Positions 10,216 through 20,394 of a stretch of 64,000 bases of DNA are shown here, in pieces. The notes under the pieces are model-generated. The model ran no database searches and was not told the origin of the DNA. It was given only the letters and a program-made list of their open reading frames with translations. A program made the translations under genes and the position numbers. Source of the DNA: Trachythela sp. YZ-2020 (taxonomy: Eukaryota > Cnidaria > Anthozoa > Malacalcyonacea > Clavulariidae); contig JADLSH010000231.1 in the NCBI GenBank assembly GCA_016169945.1, positions 1,240,001 through 1,304,000 on the forward strand, in the 5' to 3' direction. Positions within the stretch are counted from its first letter, which is position 1; every line of letters begins with the position of its first letter.

Positions 10216-10680
10216 CCGACTTTAGCTAACAAAATTATGACAGAATTTGAACAAGAAATTGTTAAACTTCTCATTAATTCAGGACTAATAAGATTTTACA
10301 AACGTTACGTTGACGACACCCTTGTTCTCATGAGACCGTCTGACATACAATTAATTCTTACTAAGTTTAACTCTTTCCATCCTAATTTACAATTTACTGT
10401 TGATGAATTCAGCGACAATGACATCCATTTCCTTGACATCCACATCCATCCCCCTGGAACTTCTGTCTATAGAAAGCCCACTCATACTGGTCAATACTCC
10501 CACATATGAAGCTTCACACCCTGATCAAGAAAAATTGCTTGGATCCGAGCCCTCGTAAATCGTGCCTACAAAATCTGCAGTAATACCACTCTCTTGAACA
10601 ATGAGTTAAAACAAATCCAAAATTTCATATCCTGGAATGGCTTCCCTCGCAAACTAACCTCCAAACTTATTAACCAATTT
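10216..10680 (+). pseudogene. Penelope-like reverse transcriptase, catalytic part
   Basis: After the inserted transposon the RT resumes with PTLANKIMTEFEQEIV and the catalytic box FYKRYVDDTLVLM (YVDD at about residue 60 of the stretch), then NDIHFLDIHI and a YRKPTHTGQY motif, all in Penelope order. The reading frame stops at 10507-10509 and continues in other frames to about 10680. Two catalytic aspartates are present, but the gene is split and shifted, so no functional enzyme is expected. Confidence 0.88.
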
Positions 10681-10689
10681 AAACCATGC

Positions 10690-11084
10690 AAAATTTGTAT
10701 CATGCAAAGATAAAACTCCGAAGAAATATCAAAGCTCTGTCGTCTATGAATTTACTTGCCCTGGATGTAATAGTAGGTACATCGGCAAAACTGACCGCTG
10801 CTTATACACCAGAACTAAGGAACATGCATTCACACCATACAAAATCTGAAATCCACCAGCACCTCTCCACTTGCGAACAGTTTGAACATATTAAAGCTCT
10901 TTTAGAAATGAATCTCGACGATGACGCAGAGTCTAATCAAACCAGATGTATAATGGCTGAACATGTTTTTCACAATAAATCTACCCATTGGTCCCTTTTG
11001 CTTTTTCAAGAATCCCTCGCTATTCAAAGATATAAACCTGAACTTAATCATGGAATTAAAGCTTCTAAAGAACTTATCATATAA
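10690..11084 (+). pseudogene. GIY-YIG-like endonuclease domain of the Penelope-like element
   Basis: Around 10738-10855 one frame reads VYEFTCPGCNSRYIGKTDR, which is the zinc-knuckle-plus-YIG region of Penelope endonucleases, followed by LYTRTKEHAF. A stop and frame change occur near 10850; the frame used by the 10686-11084 stretch then carries the conserved C-terminus (EMNLDDDAESNQTRCIMAEHV). In active elements this domain nicks the target to prime reverse transcription. Here it is interrupted. Confidence 0.82.
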
Positions 11085-11236
11085 AACTAATTCATTAATA
11101 ATCAACCTAATGTATCATATTTCTTCATATAAATACTGCTTTTGATATATAATCTAGTTAGTTTATCCTGATGATGACTGAAACATAGTCGAAACGTAGA
11201 TAAATATTAAAATGTTATCAATTTTTGGAGTTACCC

Positions 11237-12485
11237 TTGTTTTGTATTTTATTAAAATACTCAGTGGCTCTAAGAATACTCCAGATTGTTTACGGAAGAA
11301 ATATTAATTATCCGAACATAGTCCGAAGTCCGAACACGCATCACGGCGATGGCATTTTCTAAACTAGCCGGCGGCGACGACGAGGAATTCATGGTTTTTC
11401 TGATGTTCTTCTTCAAGGCTCAAGCTGCGAATTGCAAGAAATATTATCTTTTTATCAAGGTAAGATGAAGTGTAAACTTATTTTTTAATGCTTTCAAGCA
11501 AACAATGACTTTTGTTCCACGATCGTCATACTTTTTAAGGGGATTCATTCCTGCTTTCTTTTTTTAGGTGCATACTGTTTGGAGCAAATATTGTGTTCGC
11601 GCTGATCGGTTTGATCAGACTTTTATATCGTGTGTTTACACGTATTCAAACTATATTCAAACCATATTCAAACTAGGGTACCTGCAAGGTAGGGAATGCT
11701 GCGGGGACTGTTATTATTATTCTTTAGCTTCTTGAAATAAACATGCAAACAAATATGCAACACAAATTATATTCAGTAGACGGTTATTATTGGCACAGAC
11801 CCAGTGGCTTGCGCGCTGTCAGTAGATGCATACCCTAGCATAGTTTGCAGGATGAGACAAGCTAAATATATCACGAAACATGAAAGACATCAAATTTTGT
11901 AACATCTATTTCAAAATATCAACATTTTCCATGTATTGTTCTTCCACATGGAATTCCCGCATGAAACCCATGTTTACTGCGATGAGTAATTTGACACTGC
12001 CACGCAAGGAAATTTGCATATTTTTGTAGTGTATAAAAGCGTTAAAAATATATACATGTGCCCAAAATAATTTTGCATTTGGAAAGCTATAAAACGAAAG
12101 CGTTGTTCCATCATTCTGTTCTTACTTTGCCAGATTTACGAGTCACCTACATGTAAAGCACAACTCATTTCAACTCATTGCCATTCGAATATTTGTCTTT
12201 AATAGTGCGCGCAGAACTGAGACCCTGTCTGTTCTGACATAATATGCATGCTTTATATATTTGATTTAATTGATTTAATTGGTTTGTCACAAATTAACTC
12301 ATTTTACAATACTATAAGATATGAACTAAAACAACGATTAATATGAATATTAACAATAAATATGAACTAAAACAACGATTAGGTTAACGAACGTACATAA
12401 TTGTGACAGGAGAAAGGAACAGGACTTTCGTCCCAATTGATACAATATGTCCTTGCGAATACGACCATTTTTTTTTTATTCAACT
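11237..12485. other. Non-coding stretch with one possible short first exon
   Basis: Mostly AT-rich and without recognisable coding homology. Two near-identical 30-bp phrases (TATGAACTAAAACAACGATTA) occur at 12321 and 12360. Confidence 0.4.
11349..11459 (+). CDS. Possible short first exon, unknown protein
   Basis: An ATG in good context (GGCGATGGC) opens 37 codons with an acidic start (AGGDDEEF), a hydrophobic middle (MVFLMFFFKAQA) and a lysine-rich end. It is followed directly by AAG|GTAAGATG, a strong splice donor. No partner exon is recognised downstream, and I do not recognise the peptide. It may be a 5' exon of a transposase or of a host gene outside the window. Confidence 0.25.
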
Positions 12486-12489
12486 TCGC

Positions 12490-12735
12490 CTCAATGGCAG
12501 GGAGTCCACAACAGCGTCAGCCAATTACTGTGGCCCCATTGTTAGTTCCTAAGGGTTAGTATTAAAGGGAGGAAACCGGAGTACCCGGGGAAAACCCTCG
12601 AAGCACAGGAGAGAATCTCAACTTACATGAGTTATCCGATCTCATGCGAGTACCAACAGTGACCTCGACCTCTTGTGAAAAAGGCTCAACTCAGTGGTAA
12701 GAGGCAGCGCGCTAACCGCTTCCGCCACCCGTGCT
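12490..12735 (-). mobile_element. tRNA-derived SINE
   Basis: Read on the minus strand it has a tRNA-like head (GGTGGCGGAAGCGGTTAGCG, similar to an A box) and then the block GGGTACTCCGGTTTCC, a core widely shared by metazoan SINEs. Related copies lie at 14235-14480, 22560-22800 and, on the plus strand, 37105-37265. Confidence 0.65.
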
Positions 12736-13260
12736 ACCCTAAACATATAAAATGACCATACCATGTATGACCATACCGGCATACCTTATTTCATTCGCTT
12801 AATGACACTGATAGTAACGTAAATTACTTCCCATACTAAAAAATAATAGGATTCTTCTCTACTTATATTTGAATTTTTAGCCTTTCTATTTCGCGCAAGT
12901 GTATATATTTCGAAGATCACGCTACAGAATTTGTACGAAATATGCACATTTGCTTACGTGGCAGACTGGCAGTGTCATATTACTGGGAAAAATTGGTGTA
13001 CTGCCCAGCACCAACTGTGCATGACCACAATTCCATGCTCTTGATGTTTTGAGATAAAAATCCCCTATATACACAAATTAGATCTGCTCGCTTGTGTCTG
13101 CTGGCTGTGAATCAGACGAAGGCATAATTGTTGTGTCTGTTGGCTGTGAACAAACAGAAAGTTACAACTGTACAAAATACTGAAAGAAGCGCTGTGCTTG
13201 TGAAAAATATTGAAACACAGTTTAAGACAATCTTGTGGAGTTGTGGTGACTGTAGAGTGC
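12736..13260. other. Non-coding AT-rich stretch
   Basis: No gene or obvious mobile-element terminus is seen. The near-repeated phrase GTGTCTGCTGGCTGTGAA / GTGTCTGTTGGCTGTGAA occurs at about 13095 and 13134. Confidence 0.4.
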
Positions 13261-13267
13261 TGTATAA

Positions 13268-13787
13268 ATGGGGGTAGCAATTGAGCAATATCGTGCCCGA
13301 ATAGGAGCACATAATAATGTAGGAATAAAAAAGTATTCAACCCATGTTATTTCAGCTGGTTATAAACATCATTGTATTAATAATATTGGTGCAAGTATTT
13401 CACTTGTGTATACTTTATTTGCCAACACAAAATTGGCAGAACATATTTCACGTTTTAGTCAAGCTATAGTGTAATTTACTCAAATGTCATGCTACATTGT
13501 GTATGTTCCACTGTTGTTGAGAATGGCAAATGATGTTCAGTGAGGAAAATCCTGGACCCACAGTATATGATGTGTTTGACCCAAGTGAAACAGTCTCTGC
13601 TGACTTTAACCAGGGCGATACGAAATTTCGACAAAATGCTGGTAAACAATGTGTAGCCATGTCTTTGACTTCAATAGTATATAGTCATATAACAAATGTG
13701 AATGCATGGGATTTATCATTATTGAATGACATATTGTGTACTGGAAATAACTATAGGCAGCATTTCACTTGCGATAGTAACTTCTAG
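13268..13787 (+). pseudogene. Transposon/virus-type protein fragment with GKQCVAMSL motif
   Basis: Two adjacent reading frames, 13268-13474 (begins MGVAIEQYRARIGAHNNVG) and 13530-13787 (begins MMFSEENPGPTVYDVFDPSE), appear to be parts of one protein separated by a frame change. The second contains NAGKQCVAMSLTSIVYSH, a Q-C-containing motif reminiscent of cysteine-peptidase-like N-terminal domains in large mobile-element proteins of cnidarians and fish. I cannot assign it to a named family with certainty. The block ends abruptly at 13787 where a dispersed repeat begins (13790), so the 3' part is lost. Confidence 0.45.
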
Positions 13788-13789
13788 TT

Positions 13790-14575
13790 CATAACACATG
13801 TATGCAGTATGCACAGATCGGTGAGTATGGCAGATGCCCCCTTGGCAATTGCTCTGATTGGCTGATGTATCCAATTACAGTAATTTTTCACAATTCATGT
13901 AAATTGAAACTTTGAACGCATTATTTAAAATTAACAAAGACACAATTGGTAAATAATTAATAATCCTTTTGTTGACCTCACTCTGAAAGCTATTCTCTCA
14001 TAGTTTTTACAACATCTGAACGTTTCCTTAAGTCGTAAGTACCACTGACTCACCCTAGCTAACTTGCGGGTGAGTGCTCAGCTGAATTCAAGGATGTAGC
14101 TCGACTTGGTACGATTGAGTCGAACTCGAAGGCTTATTAAAGGCGCCTCGACTGCCACCGTATGACTCATGTCTGATAAGGCAGCACAGCTGCGATATGA
14201 TCATTGAATTTATTGAAGCTAAGGTTTAGTTTGGGGCTTATTCCAACCCACGCTATCAACATTCCCTGTGGGAGGAAACCGGAGTACCCGGAGAAAACCC
14301 ACGACTTTCAGTAGAGCGTTTACTGACTCTTTTCACAAAAGTGTCGTGTGTCCGAAGCGAGAATCGAATCCATTTCCGAGCTGGTGGATCCTCGGCCTCG
14401 TGGCCCTCGTCCTCTAACGCGCACACCTCACGAAGCTGCCAAACGCGCATCCCACGAAGCTGCCAAACGCGCACCTAGTCTACCCTAGTACCTGGAGACG
14501 AGGTTGGAGGAACATCCATATAGTGCATGAGACCCACAAGCGCAGAAGCCCGGCTATCTTTAAAACAGCTAGGGA
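13790..14575. repeat. Dispersed repeat block, partial copy (matches 21725-22890)
   Basis: Shared phrases with 21725-22890 include ATGTATGCAGTATGCAC, TCTGATTGGCTGATGTATCC and TCGACTTGGTACGATTGAGT, plus the SINE at 14235-14480. This copy lacks the two MITEs that interrupt its relative and so preserves their empty target sites near 14010-14030. Confidence 0.8.
14235..14480 (-). mobile_element. tRNA-derived SINE
   Basis: Minus-strand head with a B-box-like GGATTCGATTCTCGC, then GGGTACTCCGGTTTCCTCCC as in the 12490-12735 copy. It carries a short duplication of the CGCGTTTGGCAGCTTCGTG phrase at its right end. Confidence 0.6.
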
Positions 14576-15085
14576 ATGGAGAATGGGGAATAGGGATGGG
14601 GAATGGGGATTAATGGCGATTAACACCTTAGTTCACCCATACTTACCCGTTTGGATGGTTAGGTGCAAGCTCCATTGGACTCAGGTTGAGATGCATACGG
14701 CATCTAGAGCTGAAAGCCAACCCCCCGGAAGAGCTAACACATTCACACCAATTAGTATAATTGGTGGAAATAGAACAAAACGCCGGAACGATGGAGGAAA
14801 AAAATTTACCGTAACGCTGTGGTTAGATCGTTAATGCCGCGATTACGGAAACATGCCACTTGCTACACCCCTCGGTCACGTGATACACTGACGTTACGAC
14901 ACAGGTTCCCTAGCTGTTAACCTTGGTTATTGCATAACCTCATTTAACACCTTAGTCCACCCGTACTAACCCGTTTGGATGGTTAGATGCAAGCTCCATT
15001 GACCAAGGGGTGGACTGGAACGAGTACTGTTACTTGGAGCACGGATCCGGACAAGGGTCGCGAACGGCGAAGGTAGCGCAAAATG
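14576..15085. repeat. Low-complexity GGGGAAT run and a repeated 60-bp phrase
   Basis: It contains a run of GGGGAATGGGGA-type units (14570-14610). The phrase TACCCGTTTGGATGGTTAGG, followed by TGCAAGCTCCATTG, occurs at about 14643 and again at about 14966. No gene is recognised. Confidence 0.55.
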
Positions 15086-15087
15086 CA

Positions 15088-15340
15088 TTCATGCTATTGC
15101 TTAGAGATTAGAGATTAGACTATGTAGTATAGATTTTCTCGCCCGTTTTAGTGGTAGAAAGCATCATAGCAGCGCAAGCCTATAAAATCCGGAATTTTAA
15201 GGTACAATTCTGGGTGTTTGCATCTGTAAGACTATAGAATTACAGTGCGTGCTTTAGCCGATATCTATATTCAGAAACAATTTGCGCAAAATCCATTGAT
15301 GCTATTGCTTAGAAATTAGACTATATTGTATAGATTTTAT
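15088..15340. repeat. ~215-bp satellite-like repeat, 1+ monomer
   Basis: It contains the family phrases GCGCAAAATCCATT, CTCGCCCGTTTTAGTGGTAG and ACTATAGAATTACAGTGCGT. Related monomers are at 53440-53540, 54115-54500 (inverse orientation) and 56640-57115. Confidence 0.7.
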
Positions 15341-15439
15341 AAAAGCTAACACAAAATCCCTGGATATATTGCAGGGATTTTGATATCCCAAAAATCCTCG
15401 TACGCTTTTTTCAGAGTAATACACTCCTCGGATCAAACA

Positions 15440-15586
15440 TGGGAAAACTCTCATCAACTCTCATCAAAATTTGAACCAGCTCAAAGCATAGTTAACTATG
15501 CTCAAAGTCGATGAGAGTTGGTGGTCAAACGCGAGCGAGAGTTGCAACTCTCATCGACTCTCATCCTCGTTTGATCAGGGCTTAAA
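15440..15586. repeat. Inverted repeat (GATGAGAGTT palindrome)
   Basis: GATCAAACATGGGAAAACTCTCATCAACTC on the left pairs imperfectly with GAGAGTTGCAACTCTCATCG..GTTTGATC on the right, around AGTTAACTATGCTCAAAG. Confidence 0.6.
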
Positions 15587-16018
15587 GATTCTCATAATAC
15601 GTTGACATTGCCTAAAAATGTGAAATTATATATAATGTTGGCTGTCCCAGCATCCAGAATAAATGAGTAAATCAGTTTAGACAAGGTACAAGGAACTTTA
15701 CTTTTAGAGTTATTATTTTGTAGTGTATTTTTATACCGTACTAATATATCATTAATTGCTTATCTAAATGACGTCCAATACCTCCACATAATATATTTAT
15801 TTGGCGAATTTGTACTGAATTTTTCTAGTGAATATGTACTAGTTTAGCCATAAGGCATTTAAATTTTGATATTTAAAGTATAACCGTAATATACATTTTT
15901 CAAAATAAAACGAGAACAATCTGCACTCCGCATGAAAACTGAGATAACTGTGTACAATATAGGTGAAATATATACTGTCATACTCATATATTTCGAAATC
16001 ACTATTCAGCGTAGTTGA
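15587..16018. repeat. Dispersed repeat block, left part of copy 2
   Basis: 15587-15770 matches the 2790-2960 part of the 561-bp unit (CTTAAAGATTCTCATAATAC, CAGTTTAGACAAGGTACAAG). 15830-16018 matches 5930-6117 and breaks off at CGTAGTTGAGCA, where the other copy continues with ATCTCACACTATAAACACAG. Confidence 0.78.
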
Positions 16019-16145
16019 GCATGTTTACTTTTTACTGCATTGACATACACATTAGTAGCAGCAACAACAAGTCGACTATGGCATAATATACCGGCGATAT
16101 AGAATAGATACAAAAATAATCAAACGTTCAAAAGTTCAGACATTA

Positions 16146-16374
16146 ATAGAGAGCTTTAGATTTAACTACGAGTAAGAGTACGACTACGACGAGATTTTTC
16201 CGTTAGAAATTAGCTACTACAAACTTGTTACCGACCTCTTTTTGGCACAGAACATCTTTATAACAACTGTTAAGCCAAAGCAAGTACAACTATGAGTTTG
16301 CAGTAGTAGACGTTAAGCAGAAAAATTTCGTAGTCGTACTCGTACTCGTATGGGCAATCTAAAGCTCCCTATTA
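16146..16374. repeat. Foldback MITE (AGAGAGCTTTAGATT)
   Basis: AGAGAGCTTTAGATT at the left returns as AATCTAAAGCTCCCT at the right. Inner segments (ACGAGTAAGAGTACGACTAC against GTAGTCGTACTCGTACTCGT) also pair. The flanks ATTAAT and ATTAAA suggest a short A/T target site. Confidence 0.65.
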
Positions 16375-16426
16375 AAACCGCCAGCTATTGTCTTATTTAA
16401 CATCTTTCTGACTTTTTCCTCCGCAG

Positions 16427-16431
16427 CGAAT
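16427..16431. repeat. 5-bp target duplication CGAAT (left)
   Basis: CGAAT directly precedes the left LTR and directly follows the right LTR (20390-20394). Confidence 0.92.
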
Positions 16432-16515
16432 TGTAGAATAGATTGAATGATGATGTATTATAAACGTCAATCAAACTTGTTACATATTAACTTATTGCTA
16501 TATACAAATACTACA
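16432..16515 (-). repeat. 84-bp LTR (3' LTR in element sense)
   Basis: Begins TGTAGAATAGATTGAATGAT and ends CAAATACTACA. Identical to 20307-20389 except for one extra T. Confidence 0.93.
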
Positions 16516-16705
16516 TTACTCCACCTTTTATTTTGAACGGAATGTCAATCACCTAGCTAAATGTCTTTTCGTAGCGTTCGAACTTAAATCAATATCATTG
16601 TTTATATAATTTAAAAGTGTGTACTTTCACTGTTCATCGGATCAAGTCTCATCCTGATATCGTGTTACTGGCTTTCTAGTTCTTGTTGATCTTCGTAAAC
16701 TTGTT

Positions 16706-18114
16706 TCAGACTTTAATGGTTGCTCTGTTAATTCCCGATTGTCTCATAGGTCTCATTTCTTCACATTCATCTTCGCTTTCGTCAACTCGTGCTTTCTTAA
16801 AGTGTGATACGTTTCTAGTCACTGTCTTACCGTCTCTTTCAGCTGTTATGGTATTGTACTTGCGTTGTACTACCGTATAATGTTCTGGGTCAAATTTTGG
16901 TGTTAATTTATTGTTTTTCTTCTGCTTGCAAATGACAGTATCGCCTTTTTTGATCTCTGATTCCTTTGTTCTTTTATTCCTGTCATAATACTCTTTATTC
17001 TCTTCCTTCTTCTTCTCCAAGTTTGTTTTTGCCATCTGGTGTTTGTTAACGACTTTCTTTCTCGCTAATTCTGGTAAATATCCATGTATTTGTCTGTTAA
17101 AAAGTAGTTCGCATGGAGCCACTTTTGTGGTTTGATGAGGAGTTGAACGGTATTGAAGTAGGAATCTTTGCAATTCCTGCCTCCAATTCTTTTCTTCAAT
17201 TTCTGCTGTTTCAGTAGCTTTCCAATTGGTTTCATAAATCTTTATACCACCGCATTTCCTTGTGGCCACAGTGGTGTAATAGTTTTCCATTCAACGCCGA
17301 GGGTTTTAGTATATCTTTCAAATTCTTTCCCATTGAATGGGGTCCATTGTCCGTCAGTTGTCTTTGATGGTATTCCATATCTAGCAAAAATTGTATCCAG
17401 CTTTGGTATGCATGATTTTGCGTCGGTTGAATTAACGATTTCGACCTCTGGGAATTTTGAGTAGGTGTCAATAACCACTAGCAGGTATTGACCAGTTCGG
17501 GGTATTGGACCATAGAAGTTAATTGCTACACTGGTCCATGGTTTGTCTTCGGTCGGGGTTATTTCCATTGGTTCCGGGTTATTACTGTGCCCTACTGATT
17601 GGCAAGCAATGCATTTATCTACCATCTCTTTCACTGGTTTGTCCATATTCGGATACCAGATATTTTTCCGTAGCAAACTTTTGGTTTTCTCTATTCCCTG
17701 ATGCCCAATATAACCTAATTGTGTTACCCTTTCTTGTAGTGTTTTTGGGATCACTATTCTTGTGTTCTTCAACAATATATCTTCTGATGCATTGTAAGTA
17801 AGTTCATCAGCGCAAAGTCTAAATTGTGCTCTAAAGTGTAAATAGTCTAATAAGTCTATCGGATCCTTGTCATTCTGATCCCGTTTTCCCTCTTTCAGAC
17901 ATTCTTTAACTTTACATAATACTGGATCATTACGGGTCGCTTCTTTAATCTCGTCAAGTATCATTGACTTTGGAACTGAACAGTTAGTGACATAGTTTAC
18001 GTATTCGTCAGCTGATGTACTAGCTATTTGCTCTCTCTCTATAACAACTGGTTGTCTGCTTAAGTAATCCGCTTCATTCAGTGGGCCTTTTCGGTATATT
18101 ACTTTATCATCCAC
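16706..18114 (-). pseudogene. Gypsy pol: RNase H end, integrase and C-terminal tail
   Basis: 18114-17242 encodes the tail of RNase H (YRKGPLNEADYLSRQP), a zinc-binding region (IGHQGIEKTK..CIACQ) and the integrase core. The first catalytic Asp position reads VAINFYGP where the family has D, so GAC has become AAC (17518-17520). The second Asp region is TTDGQWTPF, with D kept and the NGP context lost. The catalytic Glu position is a stop codon (TAA, 17242-17244) right after QGNAVV. Beyond it, 17244-16706 carries the conserved C-terminal part (LLQYRSTPHQTTKVAPCELL and the downstream basic tail). Integration activity is excluded for this copy. Confidence 0.88.
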
Positions 18115-19145
18115 CGCTCAATGCGGGCGGGTGGTCTGGATCTCGGATTATTAAATATTGATTCTAATGCTTTATGATCAGTTATCACATCAAATTCTGA
18201 TCCAATCAAGAACATTCGGAAATGTTCAAGTCCCCATACTAAACTCAGTCCTTCGATGTCTGTTTGAGAGTATCGTTTCTCTACTGGGCTAAGGGCTCTA
18301 CTTGCATACGAAAGCATTTTGTACTGCTGGCTGTGCTGTTCTTTCTGGGCTAGTATGGCACAAATTCCGTAAGGGGATCCGTCTACTATTACCAAGCTTC
18401 GTTTCTTGGTATCGAAGTATGCCATTACTGGTGAACTTGTTAGTCTCTTTTTTAGTTGTTCGAATGCTTTCTGATGTGTATGTTCCCATTTAAAGACAGT
18501 GCCAGTTCTTTGTCAGTTCTCTAAGCGGTGTTGTAATAGTTGCATAATCTGGAATATACTCATGGCATGTGTTTGCAATTCCAAGAAAACTCCTAACTTC
18601 CGCAGCCGTTTTAGGAGATGGTACTTTAACCATATTTGCGATTCTCTCCGGATCGGATTTGGTTCCTTCTGCTGTAAAATTTAATCCGAAGAACGTAATT
18701 TCTTCTTGTAGAAATTCGCATTTTTCGCCTTTGACTTTCAAGTTTAGCTCTGCCAGACGCTTTAGACAGTTCTCTAGTGCTTCATCATGTAACTTTCGAG
18801 TTTTGCCATGAATAATAATGTCATCCATTAGGTTTTTAACTCCTTTGATATCACTAAGGTTTTGCTTTAAAATCTTGTAAAGTTGGTATTGTATGTCGTT
18901 TTCTTTCGATTGCCTGGTTTGCTCCTCTCATGTCCACGCATAGTCTAATACCTCCATCTTTCTTTGGAGTAGCGACTATTGGAGATAATCATGGAGTTGG
19001 TTGATTTGCGACTTTCTCAATAATATCTTGCTCTTCTAATTTCTTTAGTTCTTTCGAAATGTCTTTTCTCGTATGATATGGTATCCGTCATATCAGCTGA
19101 GTTGTTGAGCTGTTTCAGCACTCAAGATTGGATTCAAGTGTTGCT
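18099..19145 (-). pseudogene. Gypsy pol: reverse transcriptase (core deleted) and RNase H
   Basis: Reading from about 19110 leftwards, the RT starts with a KDISKELKKLEEQDIIEKV segment, an in-frame stop, then SPIVATPKKDGGIRLCVDMR. Shortly after HTIPT the reading jumps to a segment that belongs just before the catalytic box, ending NLMDDIIIHG at about 18830. By comparison with Gypsy RTs some 60 residues, including motif A, are missing. 18828-18490 then gives the connection region (CEFLQEEITFFGLNF..FLGIANTCHEYIPDYA), and 18489-18099 gives RNase H (VIVDGSPYGICAILAQKE, LSYASRALSPVEKRYSQTD). Several frame changes separate these parts. Confidence 0.88.
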
Positions 19146-20252
19146 TACAATCGTTCTTTTAATGGCAGGGGTGTTTGAAATCCGTATGCGTAAATTTTAG
19201 TTGAACTTTTCCGTAACGAAATCTTCTTCTTTAATTTCTCGAATGTCGTAGAATCTATAATATCGACAGTCGCGCCAGTATCAACTAAAAATAAAACGTC
19301 CTGTCCATTTATTTTAACGGTCGTATGTGTTTTCTCAGCACTCTTAGCTTGCGATACGGTGTAAACATAATCGTCATCCGAGCTTTCAGTATTTGATTCG
19401 GTCTGTGATACTTCGACGGTTTTGGCTTGTTGTTTTCCTCGATTATTCTCGTCACGTCGTGGACGGCGCCTTGTGTCTGGCGAAGTAAAACCTTTCGTTT
19501 GTGATCTCTCTTGTTTTGCTTCGCTTGGAAAATTAGATTTTTCTCCTGACCGACAAACTTTAGCGAAATGTCCCTGTATTCCGCAGAAGTTACAAGTAGA
19601 AGACTTCGCTGGACATGGTCGATTTTCATGTGGATACTTAAAACCGCAGTAATAACACTTTTTCTCTGAGGGCGTTGTCGTAGTCGTTGCATTTATATTT
19701 GCCTTTGTTTTGAATTGTTCTTCGATTCCCTCGGCTTGGACTGAACTAGTTTCGTATTTTCGTCCATCGATTAGCATATTTGTCAAAACTATATTTTGGA
19801 TCTTGTAGTGCTCTCTTTCTTAATCTTGATGAAGTGCCATTCGCAACAATCTGCATCTTAATTTCGAACTCTGTGCTTGCAAATTCGCATTTTTTTGCCA
19901 AGCCTCGTAGACGCGTATGAAATTCGCGATCGATCCTCTTTGCCTTGCGACGCTTGTCTAAAAACATAGGTTTGATATATCACGTTTTTCTCGGGTTCAA
20001 AATACTCCGTTAACACTTTAACTGCTGACTTGTAATCTTTTGTTTCGCCTTCTTCTAAAGTTTTAAAGATTTCGTATACTTCGGGCCCCGCTTGGTACAA
20101 TAATAAAGCTCGTTGTCTCGCGTCTTCTTTATGTCTGCCGCCAGTAAATATGTGTTAAGTCTCTCTAGCCATCGAGTCCATCTCGCACTCGCACTTGTAG
20201 GATCACTACGTGGTTCAAAAGCAGGCATAGGTTGTATATTTTGTGCCGCCAT
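19146..20252 (-). pseudogene. Gypsy gag with two zinc knuckles, and protease
   Basis: The ATG at 20252 starts MAAQNIQPMPAFEPRSDPT, a common Mag-like gag N-terminus. Collinear frames 20100-19858, 19967-19746 and 19786-19145 complete it. The last contains CYYCGFKYPHENRPCPAK and CNFCGIQGHFAKVC, two linked CCHC-type knuckles, then a basic linker and the aspartic protease motif VDTGATVDIID at about 19290-19255. In a working element gag packages the RNA and the protease matures the polyprotein. Here at least three frame changes break the gene. Confidence 0.88.
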
Positions 20253-20306
20253 TTTAGTTTTCGCTTATATTTTCACGCTGCCTAATTTTTACATCCTCGT
20301 CGCCAT

Positions 20307-20389
20307 TGTAGAATAGATTGAATGAGATGTATTATAAACGTCAATCAAACTTGTTACATATTAACTTATTGCTATATACAAATACTACA
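20307..20389 (-). repeat. 83-bp LTR (5' LTR in element sense)
   Basis: Starts TGTAGAATAGATTGAATGAG and ends CAAATACTACA; one base shorter than its partner. Confidence 0.93.
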
Positions 20390-20394
20390 CGAAT
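20390..20394. repeat. 5-bp target duplication CGAAT (right)
   Basis: Matches 16427-16431. Confidence 0.92.

Larger units (their letters stand above)
7629..11236 (+). mobile_element. Penelope-like retroelement with inverted terminal repeats
   Basis: The 3' region at about 10870-11236 (end of the GIY-YIG domain, stop, then the ACGTAGATAAATATTAAAAT tail) reappears inverted at 7629-8010. Inverted or tail-linked terminal repeats are a known trait of Penelope-like elements. Between them lie an N-terminal region (8040-8494), RT fingers/palm (8530-9223), the RT catalytic part (10216-10510) and a GIY-YIG-like endonuclease (10690-11084), in the canonical order. The RT is split by a 976-bp DNA transposon at 9232-10207 and by several frameshifts, so this copy is inactive. 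Confidence 0.88.
16432..20389 (-). mobile_element. Gypsy/Mag-like LTR retrotransposon with very short LTRs
   Basis: 3,958 bp between and including the LTRs, coding on the minus strand: gag with zinc knuckles, DTGA protease, RT, RNase H and integrase in Gypsy order. The LTRs are only 84 and 83 bp, start TGTAG and end CTACA, and differ by one missing base. A 5-bp CGAAT target duplication flanks the element. Just inside the 5' LTR (minus-strand sense) a primer-binding-like TGGCGACGAGGATG follows after one base (20305-20292). Before the 3' LTR lies a purine tract AAAAGGTGGAGTAA. The interior is heavily frameshifted and the RT core is deleted. Confidence 0.93.

Noticed and set aside
13065..13340. 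Minus-strand hydrophobic 91-codon frame
   Set aside because: Low-complexity translation over AT-rich DNA; the plus strand has the recognisable fragment.
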